In this document: positions 53,775-63,946 of the stretch, piece after piece
How the letters are laid out: the number at the start of each line of letters is the position of its first letter
How positions within the stretch are numbered: position 1 is the stretch's first letter
Assembly (NCBI GenBank): GCA_023383815.1
Contig: JAHDYG010000015.1
Coordinates: forward strand, 36,443 to 100,442
Source: Rhodocyclaceae bacterium
GTDB taxonomy: Bacteria; Pseudomonadota; Gammaproteobacteria; Burkholderiales; Rhodocyclaceae
Direction: 5' to 3'
DNA length: 64,000 nucleotides
Program-made: the position numbers and the translations under genes
The notes under the pieces: model-generated
What the model was told of the DNA's origin: nothing
Database searches by the model: none
Seen by the model: the letters and a program-made list of their open reading frames with translations, nothing else

Positions 53775-55571
53775 ATGCAACGTATCCGCAATTTTTCGAT
53801 CATCGCCCACATCGATCATGGCAAGTCCACGCTTGCCGATCGGCTCATCCATTACTGCGGCGGACTTTCCGATCGAGAGATGGAAGAGCAGGTGCTCGAC
53901 TCGATGGACATCGAGCGCGAGCGCGGGATCACCATCAAGGCACAGACTGCGGCACTGCAGTATCGGGCGCGAGATGGAGAGATCTACAATCTGAACCTCA
54001 TCGATACTCCAGGGCACGTGGACTTCTCGTATGAGGTCAGCCGCTCGCTCGCCGCGTGCGAGGGTGCCTTGCTGGTCGTGGATGCCTCGCAGGGGGTGGA
54101 GGCCCAGACGGTCGCGAACTGCTATACCGCGATCGAGCAGGGGGTTGAAGTCATTCCCGTGCTGAACAAGATCGATCTGCCGGCAGCCGATCCGGACAAT
54201 GCCCGATCCGAGATCGAGGATGTGATCGGGGTCGACGCGTCCGATGCCATCCTGTGCTCTGCCAAGACCGGCGTGGGGATCGAGGATGTGCTCGAAGTGG
54301 TAGTCGGCCGCGTCCCGCCGCCGAAAGGCGATCCCGGTGCTCCCCTGAAAGCACTGATCATCGACTCCTGGTTCGACAACTACGTCGGTGTCGTCATGCT
54401 GGTGCGGGTCGTCGATGGCGTCCTCAAGCCGAAGGACCGAATTCTCCTGATGTCGACGGGCGCACAGTACCCGTGTGACGAGGTTGGCGTCTTCACGCCG
54501 CGTGCTGTTTCACGAACCTCCCTGTCGGCGGGGGAGGTCGGATTCGTGATCGCAGGCATCAAGGAGTTGCAGGCTGCAAAGGTCGGAGATACGGTCACGA
54601 TCGCAACGCGACCGGCGGTCGAATCCCTGCCGGGCTTCCGGGAGATCAAGCCCCAGGTCTTTGCCGGCCTTTATCCCGTCGAGTCAAGCGAGTACGAGCA
54701 GCTGCGCGAGTCGCTGGAGAAACTCAAGCTGAACGATGCGTCCCTGCATTTCGAGCCGGAGGTCTCACAGGCGCTCGGATTCGGCTTCCGCTGCGGCTTC
54801 CTGGGTATGTTGCATCTGGACATCGTGCAGGAGCGCCTCGAGCGCGAGTTCGACATGGATCTCATCACGACGGCGCCGACGGTCGTGTACGAGGTCGTGA
54901 TGAACAGCGGTGAGGTGGTGAGGATCGAGAATCCGGCGAAGCTGCCTGACCTGTCCAAGGTGGCCGAGATCCGCGAGCCGATCATCACGGCGACGATCTT
55001 CCTGCCGCAGGACTATGTCGGGCCAGTCATCACGCTGTGCAACCAGAAGCGCGGCACCCAGGTGGACATGCGCTACCACGGCCGGCAGGTACAGCTCATA
55101 TATGACATGCCGATGAACGAGGTGGTGCTCGATTTTTTCGACAGGCTCAAATCCGTTTCGCGCGGTTATGCATCGCTCGACTATGAGTTCAAGGAGTATC
55201 GGTGCGCAGACCTCGTCAAGCTCGATCTATTGGTCGGCGGTGAAAAGGTCGATGCGCTGTCGGTGATCGTGCACCGGGCGAGTGCGCAGTACAGGGGACG
55301 CGAGCTGGCCTCGAAATTGCGAGAACTCATTCCGCGCCAGATGTTCGATGTTGCCGTGCAGGCGGCGATCGGTTCGCACATCATTGCCCGCGAAACGATC
55401 AAAGCGCTGCGCAAGAACGTCCTGGCAAAGTGCTATGGCGGCGATATCACTCGCAAGCGCAAGCTGCTCGAGAAGCAGAAGGAAGGCAAGAAGCGGATGA
55501 AGCAGGTCGGAAACGTCGAAATTCCCCAGGAAGCCTTTCTAGCGGTTCTGCGCACGGACGAGGGGAAGTAG
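53775..55571 (+). CDS. lepA: Elongation factor 4 (LepA)
   Basis: This 598-aa ribosomal GTPase is implicated in back-translocation and initiation. G1 [14 protein letters not shown] (residues 10-23), the switch I region [13 protein letters not shown] near 44, [20 protein letters not shown] near 79 and NKID near 131 are present. The LepA-specific C-terminal domain ends in [15 protein letters not shown]. The ATG at 53775 gives [18 protein letters not shown] as in the family; an ATG four codons upstream is possible. It is followed closely by lepB, a conserved pair. Confidence 0.97.
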   Translation: MQRIRNFSIIAHIDHGKSTLADRLIHYCGGLSDREMEEQVLDSMDIERERGITIKAQTAALQYRARDGEIYNLNLIDTPGHVDFSYEVSRSLAACEGALLVVDASQGVEAQTVANCYTAIEQGVEVIPVLNKIDLPAADPDNARSEIEDVIGVDASDAILCSAKTGVGIEDVLEVVVGRVPPPKGDPGAPLKALIIDSWFDNYVGVVMLVRVVDGVLKPKDRILLMSTGAQYPCDEVGVFTPRAVSRTSLSAGEVGFVIAGIKELQAAKVGDTVTIATRPAVESLPGFREIKPQVFAGLYPVESSEYEQLRESLEKLKLNDASLHFEPEVSQALGFGFRCGFLGMLHLDIVQERLEREFDMDLITTAPTVVYEVVMNSGEVVRIENPAKLPDLSKVAEIREPIITATIFLPQDYVGPVITLCNQKRGTQVDMRYHGRQVQLIYDMPMNEVVLDFFDRLKSVSRGYASLDYEFKEYRCADLVKLDLLVGGEKVDALSVIVHRASAQYRGRELASKLRELIPRQMFDVAVQAAIGSHIIARETIKALRKNVLAKCYGGDITRKRKLLEKQKEGKKRMKQVGNVEIPQEAFLAVLRTDEGK

Positions 55572-55637
55572 TGGGCGACTCCGATGGTATGCTGTGCGAC
55601 TTCCCAATGAAGCGGTTTTCCCCGTGACGGAGTCGAT

Positions 55638-56426
55638 GTGAATTTTGCGCTGATCCTGTTTGGCTTGCTGGTGCTGACCGGCGTTCTCTGGGCCTACGAT
55701 CGTTTTCATGCACGCAGGCTGCGCGTCCCTGGCGCCCCCTCTCCGTTCTGGGTCGAGTACGGCGCGAGCTTCTTTCCGATCATCCTCATCGTGTTCGCGC
55801 TGCGCTCGTTTCTCGTCGAGCCCTTCCGGATTCCATCGGGGTCGATGATTCCGACGCTGGAGATCGGCGACTTCATCCTGGTGAACAAGTGGACCTACGG
55901 TATTCGCCTGCCGGTCATCAACAGGAAGATCCTCGACGTGAATACCCCGCGCCGGGGCGAAGTCATGGTGTTCCGCTACCCGGCAGACCCGTCGCTCGAC
56001 TACATCAAGAGAGTGGTCGGGCTCCCGGGTGATCGGGTCGAGTACCTGAACAAGCGGTTGCGCATCAACGGCGATTGGGTGGATCTGCAGGCTGCGGACG
56101 ACTACCTGCACCGCGGGCAGTTGCGCTATTCCCCGAGTTATGTCGAAACCCTGGGTGAAGTCGCTCATTCAGTGCTGATCGAACATGACGTGCCTCCGTT
56201 CATTCGCCACGTCCTGGATTTTCCTTATCGCGGAAACTGCACCTATACTACGGCCGGTGTGAGCTGCATCGTGCCCGAGGGGCACTATTTCGTCATGGGT
56301 GACAATCGGGATGCAAGCAGCGACAGCAGGGTCTGGGGTTTCGTGCCGGATGAGAACATCGTCGGTCGGGCGTTCTTCATCTGGTTCAACTTCAGCGACT
56401 TGAAGCGGATCGGCAGCTTCCATTGA
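55638..56426 (+). CDS. lepB: Signal peptidase I
   Basis: This 262-aa membrane protease removes signal peptides from exported proteins. It has an N-terminal TM (residues 2-20), a second near 45-60, the catalytic Ser in RIPSGSMIPTLEIGDF near 74, the catalytic Lys in YIKRVVGLPGDRV near 128 and the box E motif VMGDNRDASSDSR near 220. The start is GTG with GGAG five bases upstream. It belongs to the lepA-lepB-rnc-era-recO run. Confidence 0.96.
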   Translation: MNFALILFGLLVLTGVLWAYDRFHARRLRVPGAPSPFWVEYGASFFPIILIVFALRSFLVEPFRIPSGSMIPTLEIGDFILVNKWTYGIRLPVINRKILDVNTPRRGEVMVFRYPADPSLDYIKRVVGLPGDRVEYLNKRLRINGDWVDLQAADDYLHRGQLRYSPSYVETLGEVAHSVLIEHDVPPFIRHVLDFPYRGNCTYTTAGVSCIVPEGHYFVMGDNRDASSDSRVWGFVPDENIVGRAFFIWFNFSDLKRIGSFH

Positions 56427-56439
56427 AAGGGACGTGCAG

Positions 56440-56808
56440 ATGAACAGGAACAGACAGGCAGGCATCACCCTGATCAGTGTGATCATCGTCGGCGGATTGC
56501 TCGCGTTTGCGATGCTGATTGCATTTCGCTGCGTTCCGGCATGGACCGAGTACATGGCGGTGGTCCGGGTCGTGAAGGCGGTGGCGGAAGAGGGGGATCA
56601 GGGTGGAACGATCTCCCAGTTGCGCGGGAGCTTTGATCGGCGCGGGGTTGTCGACGACATCTCGACCGTAACCGGGCGCGATCTCATCATCTACAAGCAG
56701 GGCGGCAAGGTCGTCGTCGAGGTTGAGTACGCGCGCAAGGTCCCGATCGTGGGCAATGCGAGCCTGTTGTTCGACTTCAAGGCCTCGTCGGCCTCGAAAG
56801 GCGTTTAG
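56440..56808 (+). CDS. DUF4845 family membrane protein
   Basis: This 122-aa protein has one N-terminal membrane segment (GITLISVIIVGGLLAFAMLI) and a small soluble domain (VVRVVKAVAEEGDQGGTISQ and an EVEYARKVPIVGNASLLFDF end). It matches the DUF4845 family found between lepB and rnc in beta- and gammaproteobacteria; the function is unknown. The N-terminus resembles a type IV pilin-like segment but lacks the pilin cleavage motif. AAGGGA lies seven bases before the ATG. Its stop overlaps the rnc start. Confidence 0.88.
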   Translation: MNRNRQAGITLISVIIVGGLLAFAMLIAFRCVPAWTEYMAVVRVVKAVAEEGDQGGTISQLRGSFDRRGVVDDISTVTGRDLIIYKQGGKVVVEVEYARKVPIVGNASLLFDFKASSASKGV

Positions 56809-57488
56809 TGCGTGCACGTTCCGACCGGCTCGAGGACGCACTCGGCTATCGCTTTGAGGCGCCGGAGCTGCTGCGCCAGGCACTGACCCATCGCAGCGCC
56901 GGACAGCCCAACAACGAGCGCCTGGAATTTCTGGGGGACAGCATCCTCAACTGCGTCGTCGCGATCGCACTGTTCGAGCGATATGGAGACCTGAAAGAGG
57001 GTGATCTTTCGCGGTTGCGGGCTTCGCTCGTGAGTCAGGAGGGGCTCTACCGGGTGGCGCTCGATCTCGACCTGGGGGAGCAACTCAGGCTCGGGGAAGG
57101 CGAAATGAAGAGCGGCGGGTTTCGTCGCCCTTCGATTCTCGCCGATGCACTGGAAGCCGTCTTCGCTGCTGTGTTCCTCGATGGCGGTTTCGAGGCGGCG
57201 AAGGGGGTGGTCGACCGGCTGTACGCACCTGCGCTCGATGAACTCGATCCGCGCACGGCGCTCAAGGATCCGAAGACCGCGTTGCAGGAGTTCATGCAGG
57301 CACGCAAACTGCCCTTGCCGTCCTATGTCACCGTCAATGTGCGGGGCGAGGCGCACGCACAGGAGTTCGAGGTGATCTGCGTGATCGAGCAGTACGGCCT
57401 GCGCACGACCGGCACCGGTCCGAGCCGGCGCGCCGCTGAACAACAGTCTGCGCAGTGCGCCCTGGAACAGCTGAGGCAGGCATCATGA
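56808..57488 (+). CDS. rnc: Ribonuclease III
   Basis: This 226-aa double-strand-specific RNase processes rRNA precursors. The signature [13 protein letters not shown] (residues 36-48) and the second acidic cluster [16 protein letters not shown] near 109 form the active site. A dsRNA-binding domain occupies the end ([20 protein letters not shown] to [17 protein letters not shown]). The start is GTG overlapping the previous stop by one base (TAGTG), and the stop overlaps era (ATGA), the classic rnc-era pair. Confidence 0.96.
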   Translation: MRARSDRLEDALGYRFEAPELLRQALTHRSAGQPNNERLEFLGDSILNCVVAIALFERYGDLKEGDLSRLRASLVSQEGLYRVALDLDLGEQLRLGEGEMKSGGFRRPSILADALEAVFAAVFLDGGFEAAKGVVDRLYAPALDELDPRTALKDPKTALQEFMQARKLPLPSYVTVNVRGEAHAQEFEVICVIEQYGLRTTGTGPSRRAAEQQSAQCALEQLRQAS

Positions 57489-58402
57489 GCGGAGCCGGGA
57501 TCGGGGACGGATACGCCCCGGAAGGATTCCGGACGGGTTTCATCGCGATCGTCGGGCGCCCCAACGTCGGAAAATCCACGCTCCTCAACCGGCTGGTGGG
57601 ACAGAAGATCAGCATCGTTTCGCGCAAGGCGCAGACGACGCGCCATCGCGTGACCGGCATCCTGAGCACGGCCGATGCGCAGTTCGTGTTCGTGGATACA
57701 CCGGGATTCCAGACTCACCACAGCAATGCGCTCAACCGCAGCATGAACCGGACCGTCACGCGAGCGTTGCAGGAAGTCGATCTCGTCCTGCTCGTGATCG
57801 AGGCTGGGCGCTTCAACGAGGATGATCGCAGGGTCGTTGCATTGCTTCCTGCCGAGGCAAAGGTGGTGCTGGTCATCAACAAGGTCGACCGGCTGGAGGA
57901 CAAGCAGCAGTTGCTGCCCTTCATCGCCCGCATGCAGGAGGTCCGCGAGTTTTCGGAGATCGTTCCGGTCAGTGCCGAGCGCGGCAGCAACCTGGATGAG
58001 CTCGTGCGCGCGATCCGCCCGTTTCTGCCGGTCGCCAGCCCGATCTATGGCGAAGACGACATTACTGATCGCAGCGAGCGCTTCCTCGCGTCCGAGTTTC
58101 TGCGCGAGAAGCTCTTCCGCCTGCTTGGTGACGAGCTTCCCTACGGCATGACGGTCGAGATCGAGAAGTTCGAGACGGAAGGGCGTTTGCGGCGCATCCA
58201 TGCGGCGATCATCGTGGACAAGGCAGGGCACAAGGGGATCGTCATCGGCAAGGGGGGCGAGCGGCTCAAGCGGATTTCGTCGGAGGCGCGTGTCGAACTC
58301 GAACAGCTGTTCGATGGCAAGGTCTACCTCGAAGTCTGGGTCAAGGTCCGCAGTGGCTGGACGGACGACGAGCGGGCGCTCAAGAGCCTCGGCTACGATT
58401 AG
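57485..58402 (+). CDS. era: GTPase Era
   Basis: This 305-aa GTPase acts in 30S subunit maturation. G1 [16 protein letters not shown] (near residue 23), the T-rich switch [22 protein letters not shown] near 69 and NKVD near 131 are present. A C-terminal KH domain has the [15 protein letters not shown] motif near 257. Its ATG overlaps the rnc stop; recO follows after 27 bp. Confidence 0.97.
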   Translation: MSGAGIGDGYAPEGFRTGFIAIVGRPNVGKSTLLNRLVGQKISIVSRKAQTTRHRVTGILSTADAQFVFVDTPGFQTHHSNALNRSMNRTVTRALQEVDLVLLVIEAGRFNEDDRRVVALLPAEAKVVLVINKVDRLEDKQQLLPFIARMQEVREFSEIVPVSAERGSNLDELVRAIRPFLPVASPIYGEDDITDRSERFLASEFLREKLFRLLGDELPYGMTVEIEKFETEGRLRRIHAAIIVDKAGHKGIVIGKGGERLKRISSEARVELEQLFDGKVYLEVWVKVRSGWTDDERALKSLGYD

Positions 58403-58429
58403 TCCGGGCTCCGCTGACAGGGTGGCTTC

Positions 58430-59152
58430 GTGAGTCCGAAGCAGCGCATCGATCAGCAGCCGGCCTTCGTGCTGCACTCCTGGCCGTGGCGCGAGACGAG
58501 CCTCATCGTCGAGGTGTTCTCGCGCGACTTCGGTCGTGTGGGGCTGGTTGCCAAGGGCGCGCGGCGGCCGCAGTCGGCGCTGCGCGGCGTGCTGATGGCT
58601 TTTCAGCCCCTGCGGGTCGACTGGTCCGGCGGAGGCGAGATCAAGACGCTCGTCCGCGCAGAATGGCAGGGCGGGCAACCTCTGTTGCAGGGGCGAGCGC
58701 TGCTCTGCGCCTACTACCTGAACGAGCTTCTGGTGCGCCTGTCGGCGCGTGAAGACCCGCATCCGGTCTTGTTCGAAGATTACGGGAGCGCATTGGCGGA
58801 TCTGGCGCGCCAGACCGCTGCGGCACCGGTCCTGCGGCGTTTCGAACTCGCGTTGCTGCGCGAACTGGGGTACGGCGCCGGCCTTGCGAACGACGCTCAA
58901 ACCGGAGAGATCGTCGATCCGGCCGGACGCTACGTCTATATAATCGAAAAGGGTCCGGTACGGGCCACACTGGATGCGGCCGGGCAGGTGGTCGTGAGCG
59001 GCCAGACCCTGATTGATCTTGCGCAGAACGCGTTCGAGCGACCGGAGACCCTCGCGCAGGGCAAGCAGCTCCTGCGCACGCTCATCCACCACTATCTGGG
59101 CGGCCAGACCCTGCAGTCGCGCCGCGTACTCAAGGAGTTTCAGGAGCTGTGA
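58430..59152 (+). CDS. recO: DNA repair protein RecO
   Basis: This 240-aa recombination mediator of the RecFOR pathway helps load RecA onto SSB-coated DNA. The N-terminal OB-fold region reads AFVLHSWPWRETSLIVEVFS and DFGRVGLVAKGARRPQS, followed by a helical domain (LCAYYLNELLVRLSARE and RRFELALLRELGYG). The start is GTG. The stop overlaps the pdxJ start (GTGA), a conserved order. Confidence 0.93.
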   Translation: MSPKQRIDQQPAFVLHSWPWRETSLIVEVFSRDFGRVGLVAKGARRPQSALRGVLMAFQPLRVDWSGGGEIKTLVRAEWQGGQPLLQGRALLCAYYLNELLVRLSAREDPHPVLFEDYGSALADLARQTAAAPVLRRFELALLRELGYGAGLANDAQTGEIVDPAGRYVYIIEKGPVRATLDAAGQVVVSGQTLIDLAQNAFERPETLAQGKQLLRTLIHHYLGGQTLQSRRVLKEFQEL

Positions 59153-59910
59153 TCGAACTCGGCGTAAACATCGACCACGTCGCCACGTTGCGCCAGGCGC
59201 GCCGGACCTGGGAGCCCGACCCGGTGTGGGCGGCCGTACAGGCGCACCTCGGTGGCGCGGACGGAATCACCGTTCATCTGCGGGAGGACCGGCGCCATAT
59301 CCACGACGAGGACGTACGCCGGTTGCGCGGGCTCACGCAGATCAAGCTCAATCTCGAAATGGCTGCGACCGAAGAGATGGTCGACATCGCCTGTGCCATC
59401 CGGCCCGAAATGGCGATGCTGGTCCCCGAGGGGCGCGCCGAGATCACGACCGAGGGCGGGCTGGATGTCCTAGCCCAGGAGGGGCGGTTGAGATCGATCA
59501 TCGACCGGCTGGCCGGCGCTGGCATCGTGACGAGCGTGTTCATCGATGCTGATGTGGCGCAGATCGAGGCGGCGGCGCGGATCGGTGCACGGGTCTGCGA
59601 GGTCCACACCGGGCCGTACGCGCATGCGTTCCATGGTGCGGGGCGTGATGTCGAGCGCGAAGCCGTGCAGGCCGAGCTCGATCGCATCCGCACGGCCGGC
59701 GAGGCGATCCGCTCGCACGGGATGCGCTTCAATGCCGGTCACGCCCTCAACTACTACAATGTCCAGCCGATTGCCCGCCTGCCGCATGTGCGTGAGTTGC
59801 ACATCGGCCATTCGATCGTCAGCCGATCGATCTTCACCGGCATGGAGGAAGCCGTGCGCGAGATGAAGCGCCTGATGCGCGAGGCGGCCGAAGGCGCGGA
59901 GCGAGGATGA
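59149..59910 (+). CDS. pdxJ: Pyridoxine 5'-phosphate synthase
   Basis: This 253-aa TIM-barrel enzyme condenses 1-deoxyxylulose-5-phosphate with 3-amino-2-oxopropyl phosphate to form pyridoxine phosphate. Family signatures LGVNIDHVATLRQARRT (residues 4-20), DGITVHLREDRRHI near 39 and NAGHALNYYNVQPIA near 199 are visible. The GTG start overlaps the recO stop and follows AGGAG. It supplies vitamin B6 for enzymes such as TyrB. Confidence 0.96.
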   Translation: MIELGVNIDHVATLRQARRTWEPDPVWAAVQAHLGGADGITVHLREDRRHIHDEDVRRLRGLTQIKLNLEMAATEEMVDIACAIRPEMAMLVPEGRAEITTEGGLDVLAQEGRLRSIIDRLAGAGIVTSVFIDADVAQIEAAARIGARVCEVHTGPYAHAFHGAGRDVEREAVQAELDRIRTAGEAIRSHGMRFNAGHALNYYNVQPIARLPHVRELHIGHSIVSRSIFTGMEEAVREMKRLMREAAEGAERG

Positions 59911-59914
59911 AGCG

Positions 59915-60325
59915 GTGATCCACGGGATCGGTACCGACATCGTCCGGGTGGCGCGGATCGGCGAATCTCTTGCGCGACACGGCGAGCGCTTTGCCGAGCG
60001 GGTGCTTGCGCCGGGCGAGCGCGCCGAGTTCGAACGCAGCCGCGATCCGGCGCGCTTCGTCGCCAAGCGCTTTGCCGCCAAGGAAGCCTTCGGCAAGGCC
60101 CTTGGCACTGGCGTTGCCGTACCGGCCACGCTTCACGCGATCTCGGTCGAACACGATGCACTCGGCAAGCCGGTCTTTCGTTATGCCGAGGCACTCGCCT
60201 TGCACATGGCCGAGGGGGGCTTGTCAGCCCATCTCAGCTTGACCGACGAACAGGAGTATGTCGTGGCGTTCGCGGTGATCGAGTGCCGTCATGAGCAGAT
60301 CCCAGAGAGATCGGCCGATGACTGA
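59915..60325 (+). CDS. acpS: Holo-ACP synthase
   Basis: This 136-aa trimeric enzyme transfers phosphopantetheine from CoA to ACP, encoded here at 45465. The signature GIGTDIVRVARI (residues 4-15) and FVAKRFAAKEAFGKALGTG near 49 hold the Mg-binding Asp and Glu. The start is GTG, four bases after pdxJ. The end overlaps nagZ by eight bases. Confidence 0.95.
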   Translation: MIHGIGTDIVRVARIGESLARHGERFAERVLAPGERAEFERSRDPARFVAKRFAAKEAFGKALGTGVAVPATLHAISVEHDALGKPVFRYAEALALHMAEGGLSAHLSLTDEQEYVVAFAVIECRHEQIPERSADD

Positions 60326-61388
60326 CCGGAGCGCCTATCCCGTGCATCTTCTGCAGGGACCGGTCATGCTCGATGTGCAGGGCACTGTGCTGACCGACGA
60401 GGAGCGTGAACGTCTGTGCGATCCGCTGGTTGGCGGAGTGATTCTTTTCAAGCGCAATTTCAGTGATGGTGAGGCCTTGCAGGCTCTGACCGGAGAGATC
60501 CACGCGCTGCGCGAGCCGCCGCTCGTCATTGCGGTCGATCATGAAGGGGGGCGGGTCCAGCGCTTTCGCGGCAGTGGGTTCACCGCCCTGCCGTCGATGC
60601 GGGTCATCGGTTCCGTGTGGGAGCGGGACTACCTGGAAGCGCTCGAGTTCGCGCGTTGCACAGGTTTCGTCCTTGCGGCCGAGCTGCTCGCGCACGGCGT
60701 CGACCTGAGTTTTACGCCCGTCCTCGATCTTGACTATGGCGGAAGTCGTGTCATCGGTGACCGAGCCTTTCATCGCGATCCGCGGACGGTCGCCCGGCTT
60801 GCCGGCGCGCTTGCGGCGGGCATGGCCGAGGCCGGGATGGGATGCGTCGGCAAGCATTTTCCGGGACACGGCCACGTCGAGGCGGACTCCCATCACGAGA
60901 TTCCCGTGGACGATCGTCCGTTCGATGCGATCTGGAAGGACGATCTCGCACCCTACCGCCACCGGATGAGTCGCCAGCTTTCCGGGGTGATGCCGGCTCA
61001 CGTCATCTATCGTGAAGTCGATGAGCGGCCGGCCGGGTTTTCTCCGTTCTGGTTGCAGGATGTGCTGCGCAAGCGGATCGGATTCGAGGGCGTCATCTTC
61101 AGCGATGACCTGACGATGGAAGGCGCGAGTGTGGCCGGCGACATCCTGGCGCGCGCGAAGGCGGCTCACGCGGCAGGGTGCGACATGGTGCTGGTGTGCA
61201 ACCGTCCCGACCTCGCAGCCGATCTTCTGGATCGCTGGGTGCCGGAGAGCGTGCCGCAATCCCGGGCGCGCATCGAAGGTTTGCGTCCGCGTCCCCGTCA
61301 TGCCAGCGACCCTTTCGCCCTCGAGCTCAGCCCGGCGTACCAGCAGGCGCGCAGGACGCTGGCGGAGGCGCTGGCAAAGGCGGTCTGA
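60318..61388 (+). CDS. nagZ: Beta-N-acetylhexosaminidase NagZ (family GH3)
   Basis: This 356-aa cytoplasmic enzyme removes N-acetylglucosamine from anhydromuropeptides during cell-wall recycling. The typical motifs are VGGVILFKRNF near residue 37, IAVDHEGGRVQRF near 73, GKHFPGHGHVEADSHHEIP near 179 with the loop His, and the nucleophile Asp in FSDDLTMEGA near 260. The ATG at 60318 lies within the acpS end and has GAGAGA upstream; an ATG nine codons earlier is possible. Confidence 0.94.
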   Translation: MTDRSAYPVHLLQGPVMLDVQGTVLTDEERERLCDPLVGGVILFKRNFSDGEALQALTGEIHALREPPLVIAVDHEGGRVQRFRGSGFTALPSMRVIGSVWERDYLEALEFARCTGFVLAAELLAHGVDLSFTPVLDLDYGGSRVIGDRAFHRDPRTVARLAGALAAGMAEAGMGCVGKHFPGHGHVEADSHHEIPVDDRPFDAIWKDDLAPYRHRMSRQLSGVMPAHVIYREVDERPAGFSPFWLQDVLRKRIGFEGVIFSDDLTMEGASVAGDILARAKAAHAAGCDMVLVCNRPDLAADLLDRWVPESVPQSRARIEGLRPRPRHASDPFALELSPAYQQARRTLAEALAKAV

Positions 61389-61389
61389 C

Positions 61390-63234
61390 TTGGTACGGAC
61401 GCCCGGTGCGGAAGGGTCCGAGGGCTCTTCGCGAGCGCAGCGCTTCGATGCACGGGCCTTCCTGAAGACCGTCCCGGACGAGCCGGGCGTCTACCGGATG
61501 ATCGGAGCGGACGAGCAGGTGCTCTACGTCGGCAAGGCGAAGAACCTCAAGCGCAGGGTGTCGAGCTATTTTCAGCGCACCCAGCCAAGCCCGCGCATCG
61601 CGATGATGGTGGCACAGATCGCGCGGGTCGACATCACGCCGACGCGCTCCGAGGCCGAGGCCCTGATCGTCGAGAGCAACCTGATCAAGCGCCTCGCGCC
61701 GCGCTACAACATCCTGTTCCGGGACGACAAGACCTATCCCTACCTCTGCCTGAGCGGGCATGCCTTTGCGCGCCTGGAGTACCACCGCGGCGCTTTTCAG
61801 CCCGGCTCGCGTTACTTCGGCCCGTATCCGAATGCCGGTGCCGCGCGGGAGAGCATCCACCTGCTGCAGAAGCTCTTCCAGCTTCGTACCTGCGAGGAGT
61901 CGGTATTCCGGAATCGCTCGCGCCCCTGCCTGCTGCACCAGATCAAGCGCTGCTCTGCGCCCTGCGTCGGCAAGATCACCGGAGAGGACTACGCCGCTAC
62001 GGTACGCCTGGCCGCGCGCTTTCTCGACGGACGAGCAAACGAGATCATCGATGACCTGAGCGCTCGCATGCAGGCCGCCTCCGAGCGTCTCGATTTCGAG
62101 GAGGCTGCGCTCTGCCGGGACCGGATTCGGGGCCTGCAGGCCGTGCTGCATCGCCAGTTCGTCGACAGCCGTCGCAACGAGGACGTCGACATCCTTACCG
62201 CGGTTGAAGCCGAGGGGCTGGTGTGCGTCAATCTTGCGATGGTCCGTGCCGGAAGGCATCTGGGTGACCGCCCCCAGTTTCCAAGTACGCAGGCCGGCTG
62301 CAGCGCGCTCGATGGGCTTCTCGCCTTCGTCGAACAACACTATCGCCATCACGGCCTGCCGGCCAAGCTGCTGGTGGAGGTGCCACTGGAGCCGGTTCGG
62401 GCGATGCTCGCGGAAGTCGGCGAAGTGCGCTGCACGCTGGCTCATGCACGCCAGCAGGGCGAGAAGGCCTGGATCGAGCAGGCGCGCGACAATGCGCGGC
62501 TAGCGTTGCAGGTCCGGCTGCAGGATGCGGGAAGGGTCCGCATCCGTCTCGAAGCGCTGCGCGACGCGCTGGATCTGCCAGAGCTGCCCCTGCGTGTCGA
62601 GTGCTTCGACATCAGTCACACTCTCGGAGAGGCCACCGTTGCATCGTGTGTCGTTTGCGAGGACGGTGTGATGAAGCCCTCGGAGTATCGGCGCTACAAC
62701 ATCGCCGGCATCACCGGCGGTGATGACTACGCCGCGATGCGCCAGGTCCTCGAACGACGCTACGGAAAGATGGTTGCCGAAGAAGCCGTCCGCCCCGACC
62801 TCATCCTGATCGACGGTGGCAAGGGGCAGGTTGGTGCCGCAAGGGCGATTCTGGCGGATGTCGGACTCGAAGGTCCGCAGATGATCGGCGTCGCCAAGGG
62901 CGAAGGGCGCAAGCCGGGGCTGGAGTCGCTGGTCTTTCCGGACGGGCGCGAACCGCTACATCTGACACCTGATCACCCTGCGCTGCACCTGATCCAGGAG
63001 ATCCGCGACGAAGCGCATCGCTTTGCGATCACCGGGCACAGGGCGCGTCGCGCGAAGGCCCGGATCGGTTCCCGGCTGGAGGACATTCCGGGCATCGGAG
63101 CGACCCGGCGGCGAAAGCTGCTGGCCGGATTCGGCGGGCTGGACGGCGTTCGCGGCGCGACCGTCGAAGATCTTTGCCGGATCGATGGGATCAGTCGAAA
63201 ACTCGCCGAACAGATATACAATGCCCTGCATTGA
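61390..63234 (+). CDS. uvrC: Excinuclease ABC subunit C
   Basis: This 614-aa nuclease makes both incisions in nucleotide excision repair with UvrB (22769). Its N-terminal GIY-YIG domain reads EPGVYRMIGADEQVLYVGKA (residues 24-43). A UVR motif (ASERLDFEEAALCRDRIRGL near 235) follows, then the RNase H-like endonuclease domain (ECFDISHTLGEATVAS near 403) and C-terminal helix-hairpin-helix repeats (LEDIPGIGATRRRKLL near 566). The only suitable start is TTG at 61390, one base after the nagZ stop, with AAAGG upstream. It precedes pgsA, as in many proteobacteria. Confidence 0.95.
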   Translation: MVRTPGAEGSEGSSRAQRFDARAFLKTVPDEPGVYRMIGADEQVLYVGKAKNLKRRVSSYFQRTQPSPRIAMMVAQIARVDITPTRSEAEALIVESNLIKRLAPRYNILFRDDKTYPYLCLSGHAFARLEYHRGAFQPGSRYFGPYPNAGAARESIHLLQKLFQLRTCEESVFRNRSRPCLLHQIKRCSAPCVGKITGEDYAATVRLAARFLDGRANEIIDDLSARMQAASERLDFEEAALCRDRIRGLQAVLHRQFVDSRRNEDVDILTAVEAEGLVCVNLAMVRAGRHLGDRPQFPSTQAGCSALDGLLAFVEQHYRHHGLPAKLLVEVPLEPVRAMLAEVGEVRCTLAHARQQGEKAWIEQARDNARLALQVRLQDAGRVRIRLEALRDALDLPELPLRVECFDISHTLGEATVASCVVCEDGVMKPSEYRRYNIAGITGGDDYAAMRQVLERRYGKMVAEEAVRPDLILIDGGKGQVGAARAILADVGLEGPQMIGVAKGEGRKPGLESLVFPDGREPLHLTPDHPALHLIQEIRDEAHRFAITGHRARRAKARIGSRLEDIPGIGATRRRKLLAGFGGLDGVRGATVEDLCRIDGISRKLAEQIYNALH

Positions 63235-63266
63235 CGCATTTCAAAGGTGACCCCCGGGTCCTGGCG

Positions 63267-63851
63267 ATGCCACTGAACATTCCCAATACCCTGACCTGGG
63301 CGCGCATTGCCCTGATCCCGCTGTTCGTCGGTGTCTTCTATCTTCCCGACAGCCTGCTCGGCCCCGCACTCAAGAATCTGATCGCAACCGTCATCTTTGT
63401 TACGGCGGCCGTCACGGACTGGTTTGACGGATATCTCGCGCGCACCCTGGGGCAGACCTCGGAGTTCGGCGCCTTTCTCGACCCCGTCGCCGACAAACTG
63501 ATGGTGGCTGCGGCGCTGATCCTGCTCGTGCAGCTCGCGCGCATCGACGCGATCATCGCGGTTGTCATGATCGGGCGCGAAATCACGATCTCGGCACTGC
63601 GCGAATGGATGGCCAGGGTCGGGCGAGCGGCGAGCGTCGCCGTGGCCACGATCGGCAAGTTCAAGACTGCCGCCCAGATGACTGCCATCCCATTGCTCCT
63701 GTACCACGAGAATGTGCTGTCTCTGGATGTGCGGCTCGTCGGTACAGTGCTGATCTATGTGGCAGCGGCGCTGACCCTGTGGTCGATGGCCTACTACCTG
63801 CACCGCGCGATTCCGCAACTGTCCGGACCGGACCGGCCGCGCGACCTTTGA
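63267..63851 (+). CDS. pgsA: CDP-diacylglycerol-glycerol-3-phosphate phosphatidyltransferase
   Basis: This 194-aa integral membrane enzyme makes phosphatidylglycerolphosphate. The CDP-alcohol phosphotransferase motif DGYLARTLGQTSEFGAFLD plus PVAD (residues 56-78) has every catalytic Asp, and several hydrophobic segments are present. The ATG at 63267 starts MPLNIPNTLTWARI as in the family; the SD is weak. It lies 32 bp after uvrC, and tRNA-Gly follows, a conserved uvrC-pgsA-tRNA-Gly order. Confidence 0.95.
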   Translation: MPLNIPNTLTWARIALIPLFVGVFYLPDSLLGPALKNLIATVIFVTAAVTDWFDGYLARTLGQTSEFGAFLDPVADKLMVAAALILLVQLARIDAIIAVVMIGREITISALREWMARVGRAASVAVATIGKFKTAAQMTAIPLLLYHENVLSLDVRLVGTVLIYVAAALTLWSMAYYLHRAIPQLSGPDRPRDL

Positions 63852-63906
63852 AAACCGCACCGTGCGGGAAGACTCCCGGAGGCCATGCGGACACAGGCAA
63901 ACGCGG

Positions 63907-63934
63907 TTGACAGCTGGGCGCGGGCAACTATAAT
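63907..63934 (+). promoter_or_regulatory. Consensus sigma-70 promoter of tRNA-Gly
   Basis: A perfect TTGACA (63907-63912) and perfect TATAAT (63929-63934) are separated by 16 bp. A GC-rich discriminator (GGCGG) precedes the tRNA by a few bases, as in stringently controlled stable-RNA promoters. Confidence 0.9.
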
Positions 63935-63946
63935 GGCGGTCTTCCA